Source of the DNA: Pseudobacteriovorax antillogorgiicola
Lineage (GTDB): Bacteria; Bdellovibrionota_B; Oligoflexia; Oligoflexales; RGVZ01
NCBI GenBank assembly: GCA_945865565.1
Contig: CAMBEK010000006.1
Location: 1-64,000 of the forward strand
Reading direction: 5' to 3'
Length of the DNA stretch: 64,000 nucleotides
Part shown: piece after piece, positions 50,307 through 58,082 of the stretch
Numbering within the stretch: the stretch's first letter is position 1
How the letters are laid out: each line of letters starts with the position of its first letter
The notes under the pieces: model-generated
Databases searched by the model: none
The model's input: the letters and a program-made list of their open reading frames with translations, nothing else
Told to the model about the DNA's origin: nothing
Translations under genes and position numbers: made by a program

Positions 50307-50579
50307 ATGAACAAGGCAGATCTGATCGATCAAATTTCCAAAATGACGAGCGCCACGAAGGCCGACACTGAGCGCCTGCTCGATGCTTTCGTTGACACCG
50401 TCTCGAAAAACATCAAGAAAAAAGACGGCGTGAAGCTGGTCGGTTTCGGTACATTCGTCGTATCGAATCGCAAGGCTCGCGTTGGCCGCAACCCGCAAAC
50501 CGGTGAAGAAATTCAGATCCCGGCTCGCAAGGTTCCGGTTTTCCGTCCTGGCAAGGAACTGAAGGAATCAGTTCGCTAG
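50307..50579 (+). CDS. hup: HU-family DNA-binding protein
   Basis: 'MNKADLIDQISKMTSATKADTERLLDAFVDTVSKNIKKKDGVKLVGFGTFVVSNRKARVGRNPQTGEEIQIPARKVPVFRPGKELKESV'. Confidence 0.97.
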   Translation: MNKADLIDQISKMTSATKADTERLLDAFVDTVSKNIKKKDGVKLVGFGTFVVSNRKARVGRNPQTGEEIQIPARKVPVFRPGKELKESVR

Positions 50580-50604
50580 TTCAGCGAATCAATTCTGAAA
50601 AAGA

Positions 50605-50641
50605 AAACCCCCGCAAACCTTGAGCTTGCGGGGGTTTCTTT
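50605..50641. terminator. Rho-independent terminator (bidirectional)
   Basis: aaacccccgcaa-accttgagc-ttgcgggggttt followed by cttttaac; between convergent genes. Confidence 0.85.
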
Positions 50642-50847
50642 TAACTCTGGTATTCGTCCGACTCTTCCAAAAAGTCCACCAGGCGATACTTGACGATATC
50701 CTCCTGACGCACAATTCGCATTTCGCCGTCGCCATCGCCATCGTCCTCTCGGGACATCAGGTAACTACCCGTCGCTCCCACAGTCTGATAATTCAGGACG
50801 ATCCACATTTCTTTTTTCTCACGATCAAACACACGAAAAGGAACCAT
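50641..50847 (-). CDS. Small conserved-looking hypothetical protein
   Basis: 68 aa ORF ending at the HU terminator and starting adjacent to the next gene's stop. Confidence 0.5.
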   Translation of the reverse strand: MVPFRVFDREKKEMWIVLNYQTVGATGSYLMSREDDGDGDGEMRIVRQEDIVKYRLVDFLEESDEYQS

Positions 50848-51374
50848 TACGATTTACTCCCACCAGGTGGCTGTTTACGTTTGCTACTAAATTCCGCACG
50901 GCGTGCAACCGTCCGGCTTCGCATCCTTAGTTTTCCCAACCGCAACAAATCTCTTACCCGCCTGGCCAGATGAAACTGGACAGCGATGACCTGTGCGCGA
51001 GGCATTTTGGGCTGCGCAGCGGCAAAGTCAAGGAACTCTTTACGCCGATCCTCTCGAAGCAGGCTGGCCAACCGCACTTTCAAAGGCTCGTCCATCAGTT
51101 TCCAGGCAACGGCCCAGTCCTTGTCACCAAAACGGTTAAAAGCATCAAACAGGCTGGCATCTTCTAAAAGATGAAAATCACTGAAAATGAATTCGCAATG
51201 ATCTGCCAGCAAGGCCAAGTGGGGCATGCGGCTCTGCAAATCTTGCATGATGCTCTGGCGGGTCATCGGATCCAATTCCCGCAACGTCGCCACAGCCAGG
51301 GCAAGGCCATAAAAACGCCGCGGTGGACGCAATTCGCCGGGCGGCTTTTCATTGCTTTTTGTTGAGTTTTTCAC
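50847..51374 (-). CDS. Hypothetical protein with possible FliG-C-like helical region
   Basis: 'FIFSDFHLLEDASLFDAFNRFGDKDWAVAWKLMDEPLKVRLASLLREDRRKEFLDFA' resembles FliG C-terminal repeats. Confidence 0.4.
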   Translation of the reverse strand: MKNSTKSNEKPPGELRPPRRFYGLALAVATLRELDPMTRQSIMQDLQSRMPHLALLADHCEFIFSDFHLLEDASLFDAFNRFGDKDWAVAWKLMDEPLKVRLASLLREDRRKEFLDFAAAQPKMPRAQVIAVQFHLARRVRDLLRLGKLRMRSRTVARRAEFSSKRKQPPGGSKS

Positions 51375-51402
51375 TTCGCGAGCCTTTTACTTTTTTAGTT
51401 TC

Positions 51403-52392
51403 TTACTGGGGGGCTCCGCCCTGGACAATAACCGCAGAGAGTTGATCGGATTGACCACCACGATCCCCATCTGCCAAAAACGAACCGATCACACGGCAGG
51501 TTTTTTCCGCGTTCGTTGCGGGATTGTCGATCTGCACAAAAAGTGCACAGGTCAACCATCCCGAATTTCCATCCGCTGGAGCCAGGGTCAACTTACAACT
51601 TTTATTGACCTGATTGCCTGCCGTACGCCCAACGGCGAAGAATTTGTCATGGCACAAGCGCGGATGGTCTTCAGGTTTTGCCTGCAGGCTCTTTGAGATA
51701 AACGTCAGCTTTCCCTGGCCTCCCGGAGCCAGTGACCAAAGGGTTTGTCCCCCGCGCTGGGTGGTGGAAAAACCGTCCGCCTCGAGGCGGTTTTCTGGTG
51801 GTGGGCTGGTGCCGATATCTGAATTGCCCGACTCATATGGCAGATCGGCATAATGAAAAGCAACGGCACCATGTTGTTGCCCTGCAGAAATCAAAGATAC
51901 CTTTAGCCCATCCGACAGGCGGACCGGGTAACGTCCTGCGCTCGCGTTACGGACGTCTGCCGTACCAACCGCCAGGGTAAATGCGTCGGGCCAGGTCCGA
52001 CCAGGCTTCTTCAGTTTAACGTAGACATCCATGGTGCCGCGGGCACCAGAGCGCTCTTGCAAGTAAAATTGAGAAGCAAAAACCACTGGCTGCAAGGAGT
52101 CCAAAAGTGGATGCCAGTCCGCGTAAAACAGGTCCGTGGTGCTTGCACTGCTGGAATCTGCGCCAACCAGCTTGAAAGTCTGCCCATTGGGAGCCCCAGA
52201 AGGCAGGCGGTCCAGAAAAATGCCCGTGGTGACCGGGGCCGCAGCCAGACGGATATCCCCCCACCCCCAAACAACTCCGTTTTCCTCGTAAGATTTTACC
52301 CGCGCCGACGCATTTCCGCGATCGCGACACGCCATCGCCGCCATCCCGGTCAATGCGATCAGGATTATCCGTTTCAGATGAATCCGTTTCAT
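51403..52392 (-). CDS. Lipoprotein, unknown function
   Basis: 'MKRIHLKRIILIALTGMAAMACRDRG' lipobox from ATG at 52392. Confidence 0.5.
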   Translation of the reverse strand: MKRIHLKRIILIALTGMAAMACRDRGNASARVKSYEENGVVWGWGDIRLAAAPVTTGIFLDRLPSGAPNGQTFKLVGADSSSASTTDLFYADWHPLLDSLQPVVFASQFYLQERSGARGTMDVYVKLKKPGRTWPDAFTLAVGTADVRNASAGRYPVRLSDGLKVSLISAGQQHGAVAFHYADLPYESGNSDIGTSPPPENRLEADGFSTTQRGGQTLWSLAPGGQGKLTFISKSLQAKPEDHPRLCHDKFFAVGRTAGNQVNKSCKLTLAPADGNSGWLTCALFVQIDNPATNAEKTCRVIGSFLADGDRGGQSDQLSAVIVQGGAPQ

Positions 52393-52420
52393 GGGAACCC
52401 CGCTCGCTGATATGATCCCC

Positions 52421-52492
52421 AAGAAGATATCCACGACGATATCCAAGACGATATCCAAGAAGATCTCTGGGAAGATTTTCGATACGATCTTC
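52421..52492. repeat. Degenerate 12-bp-period repeat, about 6 units (AAGANGATATCC)n
   Basis: aagaagatatcc acgacgatatcc aagacgatatcc aagaagatctct gggaagattttc gatacgatcttc, between divergent genes. Confidence 0.85.
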
Positions 52493-52518
52493 AACATCAT
52501 AGCAAAAGGACCGTTACG

Positions 52519-52869
52519 ATGCAGGGATCGGACACGATTTTTGACAAGATCCTGGCACGCGAGATTCCGGCCGCGATCGTTTATGAGGACGACGATGTGC
52601 TCGCTTTCAAGGACATCCAGCCGCAGGCCAAGGTCCACGTGCTAGTCATCCCAAAGCGCCGCGCCGCCAGCCTCAACGATCTTAAGGATCAACCGCCATC
52701 TAATATAAGCGCCTTTTTGATTGGGGTGAGCAATGCTGCCGAACACCTGGGTCTGGTTCAGGGCGGTTACCGGGTTGTGTTGAATACGGGAAGGGATGCC
52801 GGACAGACTGTATTTTATGTCCACGCGCATATTCTAGGCGGGGAACCCCTTGGGACTTTTGGAAGTTGA
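52519..52869 (+). CDS. HIT-family (HinT-like) protein with altered triad
   Basis: 'SDTIFDKILAREIPAAIVYEDDDVLAFKDIQPQAKVHVLVIPKRR...VVLNTGRDAGQTVFYVHAHILGG'. Confidence 0.88.
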   Translation: MQGSDTIFDKILAREIPAAIVYEDDDVLAFKDIQPQAKVHVLVIPKRRAASLNDLKDQPPSNISAFLIGVSNAAEHLGLVQGGYRVVLNTGRDAGQTVFYVHAHILGGEPLGTFGS

Positions 52870-52870
52870 T

Positions 52871-53992
52871 ATGAACGCGATAAATCCCAATACGACGCCA
52901 GAGACGAAATTACAGCCGCTGCTCTTGGCCCCCGACAATTTCACTCCGCGCTCGCGGACCCCTTGGGCCGGGCAGGATATCCATTCGCGATACAAAAAAA
53001 ACCACTCCACAGAAGCATGGATCGGAGAATCATGGGAGATTTCCTGTGACCCTGATTTTCCGTCCAACATTGTTGACGCGACAGGAAATCCAACGGGAAA
53101 AACGTTGCAGGAAGCGATTTCTGCCAACCCGGAAGCCATGATTTCGCCACAACTTGCCCGCGAATGGGGAAGAGAGGCAAGTTGTCCCATCCTCGTCAAA
53201 TTGGTCAACGCGTCGTCGCCACTTTCTGTGCAGGTCCATCCCACGGATGATGACCTGGCCTTGAAGCCCAACGAATGCGGTAAACCCGAATCCTGGCTCA
53301 TCCTTCACGCGGAACCGGAGGCCGGAATCTATATCGGTTTGAAACGCCCGTGGGACAAGGATTCCCTGCGTGAAGCCCTGACCACTGGCAAATTTTCTGC
53401 AGATGACCTGCAATTCGTTCCAGTCCAGGAGGGTGACTACTTTGAACTGACCCCCGGCATCCTGCACGCCATTGGACCTGGGACAACAATTCTGGAACCG
53501 CAGCGTATAAAATTTGGCAAAGGCGGCAAGACCTATCGTGTTTGGGATTGGTACCGCCGCTATAACGCCCAAGGGTACGAGGACCCCGTGGCAGGGACAC
53601 CCCGGGAACTACATGTGAATGAAGCCCTGACGGTATTTGACCCTGCAACACAACATGGCCACGAATTCGCCCAGTCAACCAAGCGGACGGCAAGTCGCAG
53701 CCATCCAGCCAAAGGCGTGAATGTTCTGACGTTTCCCACCAATGAAAACTATGCGGTACGCCGCATCCAAATGCTGCCGGGTGCAACTTGCCACCTTGAA
53801 GTCCTTGGAGGCCAAGGATTTGCTACAATCACTGTTCTCGATGGCAGCCTTAACCTTGGCACCGTAAGAATCCCTGCCGGCCAATCGGCCTTTGTTCCAT
53901 GGGCCGCCCTCCCGGCTTCCCTCGAAAGCAGCCTTGGAGGCAATTTCGCACTGGTCAGCCATGCGGCCTTGGATATTGCCGTGACCCCTTGA
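52871..53992 (+). CDS. manA: Class I mannose-6-phosphate isomerase
   Basis: 'ESWEISCDPDFPSN...CPILVKLVNASSPLSVQVHPTDDDL...KPESWLILHAEPEAGIYIGLK...ELTPGILHAIGPGTTILEPQ'. Confidence 0.88.
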   Translation: MNAINPNTTPETKLQPLLLAPDNFTPRSRTPWAGQDIHSRYKKNHSTEAWIGESWEISCDPDFPSNIVDATGNPTGKTLQEAISANPEAMISPQLAREWGREASCPILVKLVNASSPLSVQVHPTDDDLALKPNECGKPESWLILHAEPEAGIYIGLKRPWDKDSLREALTTGKFSADDLQFVPVQEGDYFELTPGILHAIGPGTTILEPQRIKFGKGGKTYRVWDWYRRYNAQGYEDPVAGTPRELHVNEALTVFDPATQHGHEFAQSTKRTASRSHPAKGVNVLTFPTNENYAVRRIQMLPGATCHLEVLGGQGFATITVLDGSLNLGTVRIPAGQSAFVPWAALPASLESSLGGNFALVSHAALDIAVTP

Positions 53993-54046
53993 ACCGGTCT
54001 ATGATCCGGGGGTTCAATTTTGCGCCGTATTTCGCAAGGGGTCTTC

Positions 54047-54346
54047 ATGTCGTACACGAAGTTAATCGTCGACAATCCGGTTTGCTCCCGTCGTTTTCAC
54101 ATTACCTTTGACAGCGACGCCGCACCCGTTGCTCGCACCGAAGTGCGTTGCAGCTTTTGCAACATCGTGGTCTTCGCCGAAGATAATCATCCCAAGGCTG
54201 GCTTGGCCCGCGAGGAAAACCTCACGAAAACCACGGCGCTCTCCATGCGCTTGACCAAAAAGTGTGATTTCCAAGACCCATTCCGGAACACCAAAACCGG
54301 TAGTGCCACCAAGCCAATCGATTCTTCCGAGGTAAAACTGACGTGA
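54047..54346 (+). CDS. Small Cys-containing hypothetical protein
   Basis: 99 aa, 'MSYTKLIVDNPVCSRRFHITFDSDAAPVARTEVRCSFCNIVVFAEDNHP'; overlaps start of next gene. Confidence 0.5.
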   Translation: MSYTKLIVDNPVCSRRFHITFDSDAAPVARTEVRCSFCNIVVFAEDNHPKAGLAREENLTKTTALSMRLTKKCDFQDPFRNTKTGSATKPIDSSEVKLT

Positions 54347-55053
54347 GGGTTTCCGATTCATTCGACCGCGAGTTGATCGTAGTCGATCCGGCAGCGCACA
54401 CTCCAGAGGCGGATTGCTTCAATCACATCTCCCGACTTTCACCGGTTCGTACCAGTTATCACCTGCCCGGCATTTGTGGTCTGGCAACACTCGCTCACGC
54501 AAATCAGCGCGCCGCAGCAGGACATTTGACGATCGCAGGGATCATCGTGTTAGGCAGCGCCTCCAGCGTTCACGATCAACTGCCGTGGCAGATTGAACTA
54601 GCATCATGGCTGCGTCCGCACATCGCGCGGGGAGTTCCTTTTTTTGGATTTTGTTTCGGCCATCAATTGCTGGCCCACATGCACGGGGCAGCAGTGGGAT
54701 TTGTTCGTCAGGATCAAGAAAAGCTCAAAGGATTTTATCCGGTAGCACTGAAGCCATCACGTTTGGCCCCCGAAGGTTCACGGTCCTTGCTTCGATCCCA
54801 CCGCGAGGCGGTCATTGCCGCTCCCGCGGGATTCAACGTGATGGCAACGAGTCCTGAAGTGACCGTTGACGGACTTGAACACCACACTTTGCCAATATGG
54901 AGCCTGCAGACCCATCCGGAGGCCACATCTGGCTTTTTGGTGAATCAGCAAATCGACCAGCCAAACACACAAGCCTCCGTCACACCAGAGTCAGAGGCGC
55001 GCACGCGGGACGGCTGGGTGCTCGTCAAAGCCTTTTTGGACCACTGCGGTTAA
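54343..55053 (+). CDS. Class I glutamine amidotransferase-like protein
   Basis: 'GIIVLGSASSVHDQLPWQIELASWLRPHIARGVPFFGFCFGHQLLAHMHGAAV...LPIWSLQTHPEA' (GFCFGHQ catalytic motif). Confidence 0.85.
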   Translation: MRVSDSFDRELIVVDPAAHTPEADCFNHISRLSPVRTSYHLPGICGLATLAHANQRAAAGHLTIAGIIVLGSASSVHDQLPWQIELASWLRPHIARGVPFFGFCFGHQLLAHMHGAAVGFVRQDQEKLKGFYPVALKPSRLAPEGSRSLLRSHREAVIAAPAGFNVMATSPEVTVDGLEHHTLPIWSLQTHPEATSGFLVNQQIDQPNTQASVTPESEARTRDGWVLVKAFLDHCG

Positions 55054-55244
55054 GAAATCCAGTAATGGACTTTGTCTCGTACAACGCCAAGTTTAAGTTT
55101 TGTACAACAAGGACATCCTCGGTAAATAAAAAGTCTCCCTCCAAAAATTTGACCCATTAAAAATAAATATGAGACACTTTAGGAACTTAGCGCCCCTAGT
55201 TGATTGATGTTTTTTTTTAACCATGTCCGGGAGAGGTCCTAAAA

Positions 55245-56006
55245 ATGACAGAACTAACAGCCTCGCAATTTTCTCTAGTCTACAATGTCTTCTCATTCAC
55301 GATTGCCAGCATGGGTGCTGCCTTCATTTTCTTCTTGGCGGCACGCTCGCAAGTTGCTCCAAAGTATCGTGGTGCACTGCTGGTTTCGTCACTGGTCGTC
55401 GCAATCGCCTGTTACCACTACATCCGGATATTCAACAGCTGGAACGAAGCGTTCACGATGAACGGCAACATGTACATGCCATCCGGCAAGCCCTTTAATG
55501 ATGCTTACCGCTATGTCGACTGGCTGCTCACCGTGCCCCTGCTGCTCGTTGAACTTGTTGCCGTCTTGGCCCTCCCGAAAAACCAGCGCGAAGGCCTCTT
55601 TGGCAAACTCGCAATTGCTGCATTCTTGATGATCGCCCTCGGTTACCCGGGAGAAGTCGCCACGGACAACGCCACACGCGCCGTCTGGGGCACCTTGTCT
55701 TCGATTCCGTTCGCTTACATCCTGATGATCCTCTGGGGCAAGCTGGGCACCGCAATCGAAAGCCAGCCGGGCGAAGCAAAAGTCTACTTGACCAACATCC
55801 GCCTTCTTCTCATCCTGACCTGGGGCTTCTACCCGATCACGTACATGCTCCCGATGTTCGGCATCCAGCCCCAGTCCTCTGTGGTCGGTATTCAGGTCGG
55901 CTACGCGATTGCTGACGTCCTTGCCAAGGCCTTCTACGGTGTCATGATCTACTGGATCGCGCGCGCCAAGTCGGAAACCGAAGGCTTCACCGCTGCTGCT
56001 CACTAA
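55245..56006 (+). CDS. Xanthorhodopsin/Gloeobacter-rhodopsin-like light-driven proton pump
   Basis: 253 aa, 7 TM. 'CYHYIRIFNSW' (His58), 'RYVDWLLTVPLLLVE' (Asp92, Thr96, Leu100, Glu103 = DTE proton-pump motif), 'RAVWGTLSSIPFAYIL' (Gly149), 'YPITYMLPM', 'IADVLAKAFYGVMIYW' (Asp224, Schiff-base Lys228). Confidence 0.96.
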   Translation: MTELTASQFSLVYNVFSFTIASMGAAFIFFLAARSQVAPKYRGALLVSSLVVAIACYHYIRIFNSWNEAFTMNGNMYMPSGKPFNDAYRYVDWLLTVPLLLVELVAVLALPKNQREGLFGKLAIAAFLMIALGYPGEVATDNATRAVWGTLSSIPFAYILMILWGKLGTAIESQPGEAKVYLTNIRLLLILTWGFYPITYMLPMFGIQPQSSVVGIQVGYAIADVLAKAFYGVMIYWIARAKSETEGFTAAAH

Positions 56007-56051
56007 TTGCCTGAAGGATCGTCTGGATCGTTTGTAGAAATGATCTAAAGG

Positions 56052-58082
56052 TCATCCAACCGCCCCGCTAGAAAAGCGGGGCGGTTTTATTTTCAGGAAA
56101 CGCTTCATCACAGGGGCATGAGCGGCAGTCAACGCACCAATCATGACAAATAGTATTTGCCAGACACGGTCGTAATCACCCCATGCGGAAAAAATGAGAA
56201 TCGCCAGAAAGATTCCAACGAGGCTTGCGAAAGTGTAACGAATCGCCCTTTGCGCATATTCTGTCGACGTCCACCCTTTTCCAACCCGTTGCGCCACGAT
56301 CGAATCCCACGCGTGCCAAAAAGCAAAAAAGCAGAAAAATCCTGGCAAAAGTGGCAGCGCCATCACACTAACGCCGAGCAACAACGTTGCAGGGAGGCCA
56401 TTCACTGCCCTTCCAAGGACCTTACGCTCATACCGGTCCAGTGCGACAGAGGCTAGAATCGCAGCGACAAAAATTGCAATCCCAACCATCCGGGCAACTT
56501 CTACTGGCACAGCAGCCACAGACACCGAGCCCTGAAGGATCAATTGGACAACCGGACGGGCCTCCTGCCAATGGATCAACACTCCGAAAATTGCGGCAAA
56601 AAGCCCCCATATCAAAGCCAGGACCCGCGTCCAGGTTGCGTTGCCAGAGTTGCGAATGGCGCGAATCCAGTTAGCCTCACCAAAATGATCCGCAGACTGA
56701 AAAACAAAAAAGCAAAGGGCGAGTGCTGGAAAAAAATACCAGATTGCGAGGAATCCGAGCATCGAACCCAAGTAGCCCAAGTAGAACCGAGATGGCTTTC
56801 CAGACGAAGAATCCAGCAAGTGATCGAGACTCCCGTGTCCGATGCCTGCAGTCAGTAAGCCCACCACGGGAATCACCCAGACTGAAGCTCCGCCAATCAA
56901 ATGGTGCAAAAGCAGACTAGCGGACGCCGCGAACAGAAAAGGATAAAGGGCCACAAGGCTGCCAATAAAAGGAGCCCAAGGTAGACGGTAAAATATCTTT
57001 ATCTCATCGGGGAATCTGGATTTTTCATCGAGGAAAGCAAATAATTTTGCAGGAGTGTTTGCTGAAAACAAAACCGGGAAGAGTTTCGAAATCATCCCTC
57101 CATTCACTTGAATGATCCGGAGCAGCAAGGCGTCGTAGACTTGAAAACGGAAATGCCCATAGGGTTTTCCTGCTTGTTGAGACAGGGATTCAAGATTGCG
57201 CTGGAACGAATACCCTGTGCTTGGCTTGACCATTCCGGCCGCGCCACCAATGACGTCGATAGCCGAGTTCATGCGGGTTGCCGGGAAACGCGGGTTTGCA
57301 TTTAGCGTCATTGGAATTGCGCCAGTTTCCACCTTAGTGATGGTGAAAGGGGGCAAGTTCAAGTTGTCGCGGATGTAGTCGCGAAGGATGGCCTCGCACT
57401 CAAGGTCGGGCATACGGTCCGGCGAGAACACAGTGAACTCCACGAGAGCGTGGCGCCTGCTGAATGGCAGCACATAAACAAAACGAACGTCACCTTTCTG
57501 CGCAACCCGGAAATCCATCAAGTCAACCACGTCCGGGTCAAAGTGATCAGAACCCGTCTCCACTTCGAAGCCAAGGAAGTATTGCAAGACTTCTGGCTTG
57601 CCAACAGTCACCGAGCTCAAGACACGGCTCGCAGAAAAGACACGCCCCGATGCCCCAACGACACGTGCCGTCTGGACAGTGCTGGTCGGTTCGGTACCCT
57701 CGGTGATTTCAACTACGGAATCCCGCACAAATTGAAAGCGTGAATCTGCATCAAGCCGAAGGCGGATCGTGTCTCGAAGGCGCTCACCAGGAATGCGCTC
57801 GTAGCAATAATCACCAAACTCCCTGACAATACGCTCGCCCGCACACGAAGTGACCCGAAATCGCGCCCACCGGTTCTCAACACAGTTCGAGTATCGATGG
57901 GGCAGGGACGATTTCAGGCGCCATGACGCAAAAGTCTTTGAAGCCATGGAATCAGGATCGGGGTCGATGATTGCAACGCGTAAATCAGCCGATGGATCAT
58001 CTGCCAGCATGTCTGCGTGCAGCAAGCCAGCCAGACCACCACCAACGATTACGTAATCGAAGTTGATCACGTCGACGACCAT
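56052..58082 (-). CDS. Lycopene cyclase (CrtY-like) fused to Brp/Blh-type beta-carotene 15,15'-dioxygenase
   Basis: One open frame. N-terminal about 380 aa CrtY-like: 'FDYVIVGGGLAGLLHADML', 'YFLGFEVETGSDHFDPDVVDLMDFRVAQKGDVRFVYVLPFSRRHALVEFTVFSP', 'AIPMTL', 'VIGGAAGMVKPSTGYSFQRN'. C-terminal about 290 aa multi-TM Blh-like: 'GIGHGSLDHLLD', 'FVFQSADHFGEANW', 'FFAFWHAWDSI'. ATG at 58082 gives 676 aa. Confidence 0.9.
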   Translation of the reverse strand: MVVDVINFDYVIVGGGLAGLLHADMLADDPSADLRVAIIDPDPDSMASKTFASWRLKSSLPHRYSNCVENRWARFRVTSCAGERIVREFGDYCYERIPGERLRDTIRLRLDADSRFQFVRDSVVEITEGTEPTSTVQTARVVGASGRVFSASRVLSSVTVGKPEVLQYFLGFEVETGSDHFDPDVVDLMDFRVAQKGDVRFVYVLPFSRRHALVEFTVFSPDRMPDLECEAILRDYIRDNLNLPPFTITKVETGAIPMTLNANPRFPATRMNSAIDVIGGAAGMVKPSTGYSFQRNLESLSQQAGKPYGHFRFQVYDALLLRIIQVNGGMISKLFPVLFSANTPAKLFAFLDEKSRFPDEIKIFYRLPWAPFIGSLVALYPFLFAASASLLLHHLIGGASVWVIPVVGLLTAGIGHGSLDHLLDSSSGKPSRFYLGYLGSMLGFLAIWYFFPALALCFFVFQSADHFGEANWIRAIRNSGNATWTRVLALIWGLFAAIFGVLIHWQEARPVVQLILQGSVSVAAVPVEVARMVGIAIFVAAILASVALDRYERKVLGRAVNGLPATLLLGVSVMALPLLPGFFCFFAFWHAWDSIVAQRVGKGWTSTEYAQRAIRYTFASLVGIFLAILIFSAWGDYDRVWQILFVMIGALTAAHAPVMKRFLKIKPPRFSSGAVG
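56059..56094. terminator. Strong Rho-independent terminator downstream of rhodopsin gene
   Basis: ccgccccgct-agaaa-agcggggcgg-ttttatttt; lies inside the last codons of the convergent crtY-blh fusion. Confidence 0.85.

Noticed and set aside
55055-55244. Promoter or regulatory motif upstream of the rhodopsin gene
   Set aside because: AT-rich with a TTGACC at 55149, but no convincingly spaced -10 element could be supported by eye.
55245-56006. Rhodopsin as a sodium or chloride pump or sensory rhodopsin
   Set aside because: Motif is D-T-E with His in helix B, matching proton pumps; no NDQ, TSA or NTQ motif and no adjacent transducer gene.
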